6,139 bases of DNA, from the NCBI GenBank assembly GCA_944393455.1, contig CALYAH010000104.1, positions 1 to 6,139 on the forward strand. The letters run 5' to 3'. The notes beneath the pieces were generated by a model. The model made no database searches. It was given only the letters and a program-made list of their open reading frames with translations, and had not been told where the DNA came from. A program made the translations under genes and the position numbers. The DNA is from an uncultured Clostridia bacterium (GTDB lineage Bacteria; Bacillota; Clostridia; TANB77; CAG-508). Shown here in pieces: positions 1 to 5,991 of this stretch (position 1 is the first letter of the stretch; every line of letters starts with the position of its first letter).

Positions 1-84
1 AAAACAGAAGGATGGGAAATCTTAAAGAAAATTAAAAGAAATGTTTTTTTACTCCGTCCCAAAAAACATTTTTTAAAGGAGTAG
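1..84 (+). CDS. Possible 3' end of an upstream gene (partial, unidentified)
   Basis: Reading from the first base, the frame stays open for 27 codons and stops at TAG 82-84. The peptide begins KTEGWEILKKIKRN and ends in a basic tail (FLLRPKKHFLKE) that is encoded by the 29-bp repeat at 41-69. The stop overlaps the end of the obg Shine-Dalgarno region, which would fit an upstream gene in the same operon. I do not recognise the protein. It does not look like the C-terminus of ribosomal protein L27, which often precedes obg. The frame is short and could be open by chance. If it is real, its last residues were replaced or extended by the repeat. Confidence 0.3.
   Translation, partial: KTEGWEILKKIKRNVFLLRPKKHFLKE
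41..69 (+). repeat. 29-bp dispersed intergenic repeat, copy 1
   Basis: The core is ACTCCGTCCC (51-60). It is flanked by perfect 9-base inverted arms, ATGTTTTTT (41-49) and AAAAAACAT (61-69), so the unit can fold into a hairpin. The same unit occurs at 1372-1400 (inverted), 1947-1975 and 3556-3584. It lies directly upstream of the obg ribosome binding site (AAAGGAG, 75-81). Its function is unknown. Confidence 0.85.
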
Positions 85-86
85 AT

Positions 87-1362
87 ATGTTTACAGATTA
101 TACAAAGATAATAATAAAATCAGGAGATGGCGGAAATGGTGCAGCTACCTTTCGTAGAGAAAAATATGTAGCAGCAGGCCGGACCTGATGGTGGAGATGG
201 TGGAAATGGTGGAAATGTCTATTTTCAAGTTGATAAAGATAAGAATACTTTAATTGATTTTCGATACAACAGGAAATTTAAAGCAAAAAATGGAGAGAAT
301 GGAAGCGGAAGCCATTGTAATGGTAAGTATGGAGAAGATTTATATATAAAAGTTCCAATAGGTACTGTAGTTAAAGATGCAAAAACGGGAAAAGTGGTTG
401 CAGATTTATCGAAGCCTGGACAAACTGAATTGATTTTAAAAGGTGGAAGAGGAGGAAGAGGAAACTCACATTTTGCAACTGCGACTAGGCAAGCTCCTAG
501 ATTTTCAGAAGATGGAGAAAAAGGAGAAGAAAAAGAAATAATATTAGAGTTGAAATTATTAGCTGATGTTGGTCTTCTAGGTTTCCCAAATGTAGGTAAA
601 TCCACATTTTTATCAATTGTAACAGATGCAAAACCAAAAATTGCAAACTATCATTTTACAACAATTATACCAAATTTAGGAGTTGTAAAAACAAAGGATG
701 GAAATGGATTTGTTATAGCAGATATACCAGGAATTATAGAAGGAGCAAGTGAAGGAGTAGGATTAGGAATTCAATTTTTAAGACATGTAGAAAGAACTAG
801 ATTGTTACTACATTTCTTGGATGTATCTGGACAAGAAGGAAGAAATCCAGTAGAAGATTTTTATGCGATTAATAAAGAACTAAAAAAATATAGAGAAAAA
901 TTATCGACTAGAAAACAGATTATTGTGGCTAACAAAATTGATGTAATACAAGATGAGACTTTATTAAAAGAAGTAGAAGAATTAGCAAAAAAAGAAGGAT
1001 TAGAATTATATAAAATATCAGCGGCAACTAAGGAAGGTGTGCAAGAACTAATTGACCATGTAGCTGAAACAATAAAAACATTACCAAAAGAAGAATTAAT
1101 TGAAATAGAAGATAAAGTTGTATATACATTAGAAGATAAAAAAGATGAATGGGAGATAAGAAAAGAAAACGATATATTTATTGTATCAGGAAGAGCAATT
1201 CAAAGATTAATGGGAAGAATCAATATAGAGGATAATGAATCAATGTATTATCTACAAAAGTGTTTAAAAAACATGGGAGTAGAAGCTAAATTAAAAGAAA
1301 TGGGTGTCTGCGAAGGAGACACAGTTATACTAGACGATTGGGAATTAGAATGGTATGAATAA
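87..1362 (+). CDS. obg: GTPase Obg/CgtA, with a one-base frameshift near its N-terminus
   Basis: Obg is an essential GTPase that acts in late 50S ribosome assembly and stress signalling. The start ATG at 87 follows AAAGGAG (75-81) with 5 bases between. The first 31 codons read as the glycine-rich Obg N-terminal domain (SGDGGNG, FRREKYVAAG) and then run into TGA at 189-191. Dropping one C of the GGCC at 177-180 restores GPDGGDGGNGGNV and an open frame to TAA 1360-1362, giving 424 residues, close to the usual length. In corrected numbering the G1 P-loop GFPNVGKS is at 165-172, switch I NYHFTT at 187-192, G3 DIPG at 212-215, G4 NKID at 282-285 and G5 SAA at 311-313. A C-terminal OCT domain spans about 343-424. 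The family is certain. Whether the extra base is real or a sequence error is open; a GTG at 394 gives only a truncated product lacking most of the Obg fold. Confidence 0.93.
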
Positions 1363-1371
1363 GATGTTTTC

Positions 1372-1400
1372 GTGTTTTTGGGGACGGAGTAAAAAAACAT
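1372..1400 (-). repeat. 29-bp dispersed intergenic repeat, copy 2 (inverted)
   Basis: This is the reverse-oriented unit, reading GGGGACGGAG at 1380-1389 on the + strand, with arms GTGTTTTT and AAAAAAACAT. It fills most of the 67-base gap between obg and the dCMP deaminase gene. With flanking bases, GATGTTTT (1363-1370) can also pair with AAAACATC (1394-1401). Positions 1373-1401 are a perfect 29-base inverted match to 1946-1974 on the far side of the deaminase gene. Confidence 0.88.
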
Positions 1401-1429
1401 CACAAAAACCATTAAAAGGAGTAAAGAAT

Positions 1430-1930
1430 ATGAGTGGAGAAAAAAGAAAAGATTATTTAGGTTGGGACGAATATTTTATGGCAATTGCAAAATTGTCAGC
1501 TATGAGAAGTAAAGACCCGTCTACACAAGTAGGAGCTTGTATTGTTAGCAATGATAATAGAATTTTATCAATTGGATATAATGGTGCACCAAATGGATTT
1601 AATGATGAAGATTTTCCATGGGGGAGAGAAGGAGAAAATTTAGATACAAAATATCCTTACGTATGTCATGCAGAACTAAATGCAATATTAAATTATAGAG
1701 GAAGTAAAAAAGATTTAGAGAATGCTAAAATCTATGTAGATTTATTTCCATGCAATGAATGTGCTAAAATTATTATTCAATCTGGAATTAAAGAAGTAAT
1801 GTATCTATCTGACAAATATGCTAATTCAGAAAATAATATTGCGTCTAGAAAATTGTTTGACGAATGTAACATAAAATATAGTAAAATAGAATTGAAAGAG
1901 AAAAGAAATATAAACATCGAATTGAAGTAA
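1430..1930 (+). CDS. dCMP deaminase (deoxycytidylate deaminase)
   Basis: This cytosolic zinc enzyme deaminates dCMP to dUMP and so feeds thymidylate synthesis. The 166-residue protein carries the cytidine/deoxycytidylate deaminase motifs: CHAE with zinc ligand His80 and catalytic Glu82, and PCNEC with zinc ligands Cys108 and Cys111. It also has the GYNG.P.G and PWGREGE segments typical of dCMP deaminases rather than cytidine or tRNA-adenosine deaminases. The ATG at 1430 is chosen because AAAAGGAG (1414-1421) lies 8 bases upstream and the domain begins right after it. An in-frame ATG at 1355 would add 25 residues translated from the repeat and overlap obg. The last six codons and the stop lie in a terminator hairpin. 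The sequence is strikingly like animal DCTD. The gene is sometimes labelled comEB in Firmicutes, but no competence role is visible here. Confidence 0.93.
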   Translation: MSGEKRKDYLGWDEYFMAIAKLSAMRSKDPSTQVGACIVSNDNRILSIGYNGAPNGFNDEDFPWGREGENLDTKYPYVCHAELNAILNYRGSKKDLENAKIYVDLFPCNECAKIIIQSGIKEVMYLSDKYANSENNIASRKLFDECNIKYSKIELKEKRNINIELK

Positions 1931-1956
1931 GTAATGCTTCAATTTGATGTTTTTTT
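1912..1956 (+). terminator. Intrinsic terminator of the dCMP deaminase gene
   Basis: A 16-bp stem forms between 1912-1927 (AAACATCGAATTGAAG) and 1937-1952 (CTTCAATTTGATGTTT), with one G-U wobble (G1919 with U1945) and a 9-base loop. Seven T residues at 1950-1956 overlap and follow the right arm. The stop codon TAA 1928-1930 lies in the loop. The structure sits between convergent genes. On the opposite strand the wobble becomes a C-A mismatch and the T run is weaker, so it probably works best for the + strand. Confidence 0.85.
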
Positions 1957-1975
1957 ACTCCGTCCCCAAAAACAT
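1947..1975 (+). repeat. 29-bp dispersed intergenic repeat, copy 3
   Basis: The unit is ATG plus seven T, the ACTCCGTCCCC core and AAAAACAT. Its T run is also the U-tract of the terminator ending at 1956. On the - strand it encodes the final MFLGTE and stop codon of the RimI-like protein. Together with the hairpin, about 62 bases (1906-1967) recur at 3514-3576, including a 30-base exact match (1937-1966 with 3546-3575). Confidence 0.9.
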
Positions 1976-2392
1976 AATAATTCCATTTTGATTCTTATAA
2001 TAATTTTTACGAATTCCCATATTTTTAAATCCAAATTTTTTATATAAATGAATAGCATGTAGATTTTTTTCGTTTACTTCTAAAGAGATAGATGTTAAGT
2101 TGGATTTTTTACAAATAGAAATTAGATTTTGTAAAAGTAAAGTTCCAATTCCTTGATTTCGATAATTTTTTTTAGTTACAATATTCATAATATCAGCTGA
2201 ATCTAAAATAATTTTGATTCCGGCAAAGCCGATAATTTCGTTGCCAAGTTTAGCTATAATGTATCTAGAGTTTTCAGATTCTAATTCTTCTTTTAAAATA
2301 TCATAATTCCAAAAATCATCAAATTCACTTGTTAATATATTTTTTATGTTTTCTAAATCGTTTAATGACATTTCTTCGATTATTATATTCAT
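1955..2392 (-). CDS. rimI: RimI-type GNAT N-acetyltransferase (ribosomal protein alanine acetyltransferase family)
   Basis: The 145-residue protein is a single GNAT domain that would transfer acetyl from acetyl-CoA to a protein N-terminus. The acetyl-CoA loop RNQGIG is at 78-83, preceded by the beta-strand segment DIMNIVTKKNY. The LEVNEKNLHAIHLYKKFGF block at 104-122 and a YY pair at 131-132 are typical of RimI and TsaB-associated acetyltransferases. The true substrate cannot be read from sequence. The start ATG (2392-2390) has GAGAGG (2405-2400) 7 bases upstream and a consensus promoter. RimI usually lies directly after tsaE-tsaB in Firmicutes, whereas here a + strand remnant separates it from tsaB. 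The last six residues (MFLGTE) and the stop are read from repeat copy 3, so the natural C-terminus may have been replaced. Confidence 0.85.
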   Translation of the reverse strand: MNIIIEEMSLNDLENIKNILTSEFDDFWNYDILKEELESENSRYIIAKLGNEIIGFAGIKIILDSADIMNIVTKKNYRNQGIGTLLLQNLISICKKSNLTSISLEVNEKNLHAIHLYKKFGFKNMGIRKNYYKNQNGIIMFLGTE

Positions 2393-2423
2393 AGTTTATC
2401 CTCTCATAGTTAATAATAGTAAT

Positions 2424-2452
2424 ATTATAGTATACTTTATAAAAAAATACAA
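2424..2452 (-). promoter_or_regulatory. Sigma-A promoter of the rimI-like gene
   Basis: On the - strand, TTGTAT (2452-2447) and a perfect TATAAT (2429-2424) are separated by 17 bases. Transcription would start near 2417, about 25 bases before the ATG. This gives the acetyltransferase gene independent expression from the tsaE-tsaB operon. Confidence 0.7.
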
Positions 2453-2455
2453 ATA

Positions 2456-2485
2456 AAAATTTCGTAGAGTATTCAACTCCACGAA
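2456..2485 (-). terminator. Hairpin with T run upstream of the rimI promoter
   Basis: On the - strand, TTCGTGGAG (2485-2477) pairs with CTCTACGAA (2469-2461) in a 9-bp stem with one G-U wobble and a 7-base loop. ATTTTT follows (2460-2455). The + strand version has an A-C mismatch in place of the wobble, so the - strand is favoured. It could stop readthrough from the tsaB direction before the rimI promoter. Confidence 0.5.
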
Positions 2486-2562
2486 AGAATCTTTTTAAAT
2501 TATAACAATAAAAAACATAAATATCAAGGAAAAAACGCAAAAATAAGAAAACTATAAGTTGA

Positions 2563-3497
2563 AAAGTTAATAGAAGTTATTGTGTAAAAGTAAAAGACAA
2601 TAAAGGAAATGTAAAAAGCTATGTTAAAGAAATAAGTAGCTTATATGCAAGTTCTACAATCATACAACAGGCAAAAGAAATTGTTTCAACGATGGGAGGA
2701 TACAAATATAATACAGTAGAAGAAGCAATGGAGGTAAAAGGAGTGGCATCATTAGAAGAGTTACTTTCTAAGGCAGGAGTAACTAGCTTATTAGAATATA
2801 TGGGGAATAATGGAATGATAAAAAGTGAACTGTGGCAAATAGAAGATATGTGTATAGCAGATAATAATTCTAAAGAAACAGAAGACAATAGTGGAAGTGT
2901 AAATCAATATGGAGGATTTTATATAGCAAGATATGAAGCAGGAGTAGCAGGAACAACATCATCTAAACAAATCCAGATTCAAATAAGACAACAATAGATG
3001 GAACAGTAAAACCAGTAAGTCAAAAAGGAGTAGGAGTATGGAATCAAATACCATATGATAATGGAACAGGAAACGGAGCAAAAAAAGTAGCGGAGAGTAT
3101 GTATCAATCAAGTAGTGTAACAAGTAAATTAATAGATGGTGCTGGATGGGATAGAATACTACAATGGTTAATAGAAACAGAAGCAAAGACAGAAGATGAA
3201 GTTATGAAAGATAGTACAAGTTGGGGAAATTATAGTGATGATACATTTACGAACACAACAGGATTGATTACAACAGGACAATTTAATGAGACAAAAGCAA
3301 ATAATATATATGATTTGGCAGGAAATGTACAAGAATGGACAACAGAAATAGATTTAGATCGTAATGTAATGTATATTCGAGGAGGGAGTTTTAATAATAT
3401 TAAAGGATGGTTAAAGCCTGCCTATGAACGTTTTAGTAATTATGATTCTTATAACACATTTGAAGACGGAGGTTTCCGTGTAGCTTTATACTTATAG
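2563..3497 (+). pseudogene. Decayed 3' remnant of a surface-protein gene with an FGE-sulfatase (SUMF)-like C-terminal domain
   Basis: Two reading frames make one protein. The first is open from after TGA 2560-2562. It begins with an Ig-like or cadherin-like strand (YCVKVKDNKGNVKSYV), then a helical stretch, then the SUMF opening GGFYIARYEAG, and it stops at TAG 2995-2997. The second frame takes over near 2965 with TNPDSNKTTIDGTVKP and continues through GAGWDRILQWL, DLAGNVQEWTTE, a RGGSFNN block and GGFRVALYL to TAG 3495-3497. Restoring one A in the AAA at 2965-2967 joins them. There is no start codon with a ribosome site and no signal peptide, so the 5' part is missing. The C-terminal half has no cysteine, so it lacks the catalytic pair of true formylglycine-generating enzymes. 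Such domains end large clostridial surface proteins, where they probably bind rather than catalyse. Confidence 0.8.
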
Positions 3498-3519
3498 AAT
3501 AAAATAAAAGGAAAAATAT

Positions 3520-3565
3520 AAACATCAAATCGAAGTATTATACTACTTCAATTTGATGTTTTTTT
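3520..3565. terminator. Bidirectional intrinsic terminator between the FGE-like remnant and tsaB
   Basis: Arms 3520-3537 and 3544-3561 form an 18-bp stem with a 6-base loop (TTATAC). On the + strand there is one C-A mismatch (3531 with 3550), followed by seven T (3559-3565). On the - strand the same position is a G-U wobble, so the stem is fully paired, and it is followed by TTTATATTTTT. It therefore suits the tsaB transcript best. It is nearly identical to the terminator at 1912-1956. Confidence 0.82.
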
Positions 3566-3584
3566 ACTCCGTCCCAAAAAACAC
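3556..3584 (+). repeat. 29-bp dispersed intergenic repeat, copy 4
   Basis: The unit is ATG plus seven T, ACTCCGTCCC (3566-3575) and AAAAAACAC. It matches copy 1 except for the last base. It lies between the terminator stem and the tsaB stop codon (3604-3602), in direct orientation with copies 1 and 3. Confidence 0.9.
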
Positions 3585-3601
3585 TCCTTCCTAAAAACAT
3601 A

Positions 3602-4330
3602 TTACTTTTCTTGTTTTTCTCTTTCTTCTAATTGTCTCTGTGCTTGTGGTTTTTTCAAATACAAAGGTAAGACTTCTTCAAGTTCTATACCAGAATTAAA
3701 ATGCTCAAATCCAGCTAATCCTAAATTATAAGAATTTAAAACATTTAAATTTTGACTAGCAAATTTAGCATTACAAAAAGAAGTTTCAATATTTTTTTTA
3801 TAGACTTCAGAACCATCTCCAATAAAAGTAATTGAAGAATTTTCTAAAGTATCATTACAATAGCTATTCAATATGGCGATTGTAGCTTCAACGGTTTCTG
3901 CCTGTGGTTCAATTAAAGTTTCAATAGTATTATTTTTTTTCTCATATAATGCAAAATAGCAATTATCATTTTTACAATCTAAGATACTACAAATATATTT
4001 GTTTTCATTTATATCATTTTTTAGATTATAAGCCAGAGCTTCTAAAGAGCTAATTCCAATACAAGGAATGTTAAGACTATCAAAAAAAGCTTTTACTGTT
4101 GCAATACCAATTCGAATTCCAGTAAAAGAACCAGGTCCAATATCACAAACAAGTAAATCCATATCTTTCAAATTTAAAGAAGTTTTTTCAAAAGCTTCTT
4201 TAATCATTGGCATCAAATTTTCAGAATGTGTTCGACCTGTATTTGTATCTAAGTTACATAGTAAATTATTATTTTCTAAAATAGAAACACCACAAACATT
4301 GCTTGCTGTATCAATACTCAATATTTTCAA
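3602..4330 (-). CDS. tsaB: tRNA t6A37 threonylcarbamoyltransferase complex subunit TsaB
   Basis: TsaB is the dimerisation partner of TsaD in the cytoplasmic complex that transfers threonylcarbamoyl to A37 of ANN-decoding tRNAs. The 242-residue protein starts with the ASKHA-fold strand MKILSIDTASN. It then has NTGRTHSENLMPMI (30-43) and the highly conserved GPGSFTGIRIG (65-75), and ends with the PLYLKKPQAQR segment expected of the family. The start is TTG (4330-4328): AGGAGG (4343-4338) lies 7 bases upstream and there is no nearby ATG. It begins 17 bases after the tsaE stop, so the two are translated from one message. The partner tsaD is not in the window and rimI is displaced. The C-terminal tail (EEREKQEK) is charged and may be disordered. 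Confidence 0.95.
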   Translation of the reverse strand: MKILSIDTASNVCGVSILENNNLLCNLDTNTGRTHSENLMPMIKEAFEKTSLNLKDMDLLVCDIGPGSFTGIRIGIATVKAFFDSLNIPCIGISSLEALAYNLKNDINENKYICSILDCKNDNCYFALYEKKNNTIETLIEPQAETVEATIAILNSYCNDTLENSSITFIGDGSEVYKKNIETSFCNAKFASQNLNVLNSYNLGLAGFEHFNSGIELEEVLPLYLKKPQAQRQLEEREKQEK

Positions 4331-4347
4331 AATAAGTCCTCCTCGTT

Positions 4348-4806
4348 TTAAGATAATAAATTTTGTATGTTAAATTTTTCAATTGCTTCAATTTTTAAAA
4401 TTCTTATATTTTCATCATCTTCATCTTTTTCAAAAGTTATATGAATATAATTTTTTGGTAAAGCATCTTGAATTAGTTCGCCCCATTCAATCAAGCAAAT
4501 ACCATTCTCAAAATATTCTTCTCCGCCAATCTCATAAAATTCAGAAGAATCTTCTAGTCGATAAACATCAAAATGATAAATTTTTGTGTCATCTTTTTGA
4601 TATTCATTTACGATTGTGAAAGTAGGACTAGATATTTCATTTTCTAGGCCAAAATAAGATAAAAAGCCTTCTACAAATTTTGTTTTACCAGAGCCAAGCT
4701 CACCTGTTAAAACAACAACGTCTTTAGTTTTTAATTTAGAAGCTAATTTTTTAGCAAAATTTTTTGTATCTGTTTCATTTTTTGATACAAATCTATATGA
4801 GTTCAT
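4348..4806 (-). CDS. tsaE: tRNA t6A37 biosynthesis ATPase TsaE
   Basis: TsaE is a small P-loop ATPase that binds the TsaB-TsaD dimer and is needed for multiple turnovers of t6A synthesis. The 152-residue protein has Walker A GELGSGKT at 35-42, the SSPTF switch segment at 59-63, HFDVYRL at 78-84 and IEWGE at 106-110, all in the family order and spacing. The start ATG (4806-4804) has AGGAGG just upstream (GGAGG at 4816-4812). It is the first gene of a tsaE-tsaB operon with its own consensus promoter. Confidence 0.95.
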   Translation of the reverse strand: MNSYRFVSKNETDTKNFAKKLASKLKTKDVVVLTGELGSGKTKFVEGFLSYFGLENEISSPTFTIVNEYQKDDTKIYHFDVYRLEDSSEFYEIGGEEYFENGICLIEWGELIQDALPKNYIHITFEKDEDDENIRILKIEAIEKFNIQNLLS

Positions 4807-4841
4807 AAATTCCTCCTGTTTATAAAAATTAAACTGTAATT

Positions 4842-4870
4842 ATTATAATATAAAAAATTAAAAAATTCAA
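4842..4870 (-). promoter_or_regulatory. Sigma-A promoter of tsaE-tsaB
   Basis: On the - strand, TTGAAT (4870-4865) and TATAAT (4847-4842) have a 17-base spacer. Its -35 box lies only 9 bases from the -35 box of the mreB promoter, so the two divergent promoters are back to back. Confidence 0.75.
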
Positions 4871-4879
4871 TCAAAAGGC

Positions 4880-4908
4880 TTGATAAATCTAAAGGATTGT
4901 AATATAAT
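4880..4908 (+). promoter_or_regulatory. Sigma-A promoter of mreB
   Basis: TTGATA (4880-4885) and TATAAT (4903-4908) are separated by 17 bases. The start point would be near 4915, giving a leader of roughly 60 bases. I see no clear structured element in the leader. Confidence 0.8.
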
Positions 4909-4976
4909 CGTAATATATTTGTAACCAAAAAGAAACAAAAAAATGGGAAATATATTGTTAGAAAGGGAAGTTAAGC

Positions 4977-5987
4977 ATGTTTAAAATGGGTTTAGGACAA
5001 GATATTGGTATTGATTTAGGAACAGCAACAGTAATTGCCTATGTAAAAGGAAAAGGAATAGTATTAAGAGAGCCATCTGTTGTAGCTGTTGATAATACAA
5101 CAGGGGAGGTATTAGCTGTTGGACAAGAAGCAAGAAGAATGCTTGGAAGAACACCAGGAAACATAGTTGCGACAAGACCACTAAGAGATGGGGTTATATC
5201 AGACTATACAGTTACAGAAAAAATGTTAAAATATTTTATTAATAAGGTATGTGGAAAATTCATATTTTCACCAAGAATTATGATATGTATTCCATCACAA
5301 GTAACAGAAGTAGAGAAAAAAGCAGTAATTGATGCAGCCTCACAAGCTGGAGCAAGAAAAGTGTACTTAATTGAAGAACCAATAGCAGCAGCAATTGGTG
5401 CAGGAATAGATATTTCGAAACCATGTGGAAATATGGTAGTAGATATTGGTGGAGGAACAACAGATATAGCAGTAATTTCATTAGGGGGATCTGTTGTAAG
5501 TACATCATTAAAAGTAGCTGGTGATAAATTTGATGAATATATTGTAAAATATATTAAGAAAAAACATAATGTAATAATTGGAGAAAGAACAGCAGAAGAT
5601 TTAAAAGTAAATATAGGATGTGTTTTTCCAAAAATACAAGATACTGAAATGGAAATTAGAGGAAGAGATTTAAGTACAGGTCTTCCAAAAACATTGACTA
5701 TCCATTCAAGTGAAATGTTAGAAGCATTAATTGAACCAGCAATGATGATAGTTGATAGCGTTCACTCAGTATTAGAAAGAACACCACCAGAACTAGCAGC
5801 TGATATTAGCGACAAAGGAATTTATATGACAGGTGGAGGATGCTTAGTAGATGGATTAGATAAATTATTGCAAGAAAAAACAGGAATTAATGTTATGATA
5901 GCACAAGATACTGTATCATGTGTAGCATTAGGAACAGGAAAAGCTTTGGATAACTTAGATGCTTTAGAAGGAAAAGCAAGAAGATAA
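4977..5987 (+). CDS. mreB: Rod shape-determining protein MreB (bacterial actin)
   Basis: MreB forms membrane-associated ATP-dependent filaments that direct lateral cell-wall synthesis. The 336 residues cover the full actin-like fold: phosphate-1 DIGIDLGTATV (9-19), phosphate-2 NMVVDIGGGTTD (152-163), the GERTAED segment (202-208) and the adenosine motif GIYMTGGG (281-288). The start ATG at 4977 has AGGGA (4964-4968) 8 bases upstream. The hydrophobic MFKMGLG opening may contribute to membrane contact. No mreC or mreD follows: the next gene is a tRNA methylthiotransferase, so this is a stand-alone copy. Clostridia often carry several paralogues (MreB, Mbl, MreBH), and this one could be Mbl-like. 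The paralogue cannot be fixed without comparison. Confidence 0.93.
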   Translation: MFKMGLGQDIGIDLGTATVIAYVKGKGIVLREPSVVAVDNTTGEVLAVGQEARRMLGRTPGNIVATRPLRDGVISDYTVTEKMLKYFINKVCGKFIFSPRIMICIPSQVTEVEKKAVIDAASQAGARKVYLIEEPIAAAIGAGIDISKPCGNMVVDIGGGTTDIAVISLGGSVVSTSLKVAGDKFDEYIVKYIKKKHNVIIGERTAEDLKVNIGCVFPKIQDTEMEIRGRDLSTGLPKTLTIHSSEMLEALIEPAMMIVDSVHSVLERTPPELAADISDKGIYMTGGGCLVDGLDKLLQEKTGINVMIAQDTVSCVALGTGKALDNLDALEGKARR

Positions 5988-5991
5988 AAAT

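Noticed and set aside
177..191. Programmed ribosomal frameshift in obg
   Set aside because: There is no slippery heptamer, internal Shine-Dalgarno or convincing downstream structure, and Obg is not known for recoding. An extra base is the simpler explanation.
394..1362. Obg starting at the internal GTG 394 as a short GTPase
   Set aside because: The upstream sequence encodes the normal Obg N-terminal domain once one base is removed, and no ribosome site precedes 394.
1355..1429. An in-frame ATG at 1355 that would extend the dCMP deaminase by 25 residues and overlap the end of obg
   Set aside because: The extra residues are translated from the repeat and its flanks, the domain begins after 1430, and the clear AAAAGGAG site is spaced for ATG 1430.
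2325..2540. A 71-residue - strand reading frame across the rimI promoter
   Set aside because: It overlaps rimI and its promoter, has low-complexity composition rich in Tyr, Phe and Asn, and lacks a plausible ribosome site.
3099..3497. The FGE-like second half as an independent 132-residue gene
   Set aside because: The homologous sequence continues upstream of its ATG in the same frame to about 2967 and joins the preceding frame, and no ribosome site precedes 3099.
41..3584. The 29-bp repeats as a CRISPR array
   Set aside because: Copies are hundreds of bases apart, in both orientations, with genes between them and no regular spacers or cas genes.
4981..5508. Leu-rich - strand reading frames opposite mreB (4981-5181, 5278-5508)
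   Set aside because: These are antisense shadows of a well-conserved coding sequence, and their Leu/Gln-rich composition follows from the codon use of mreB.
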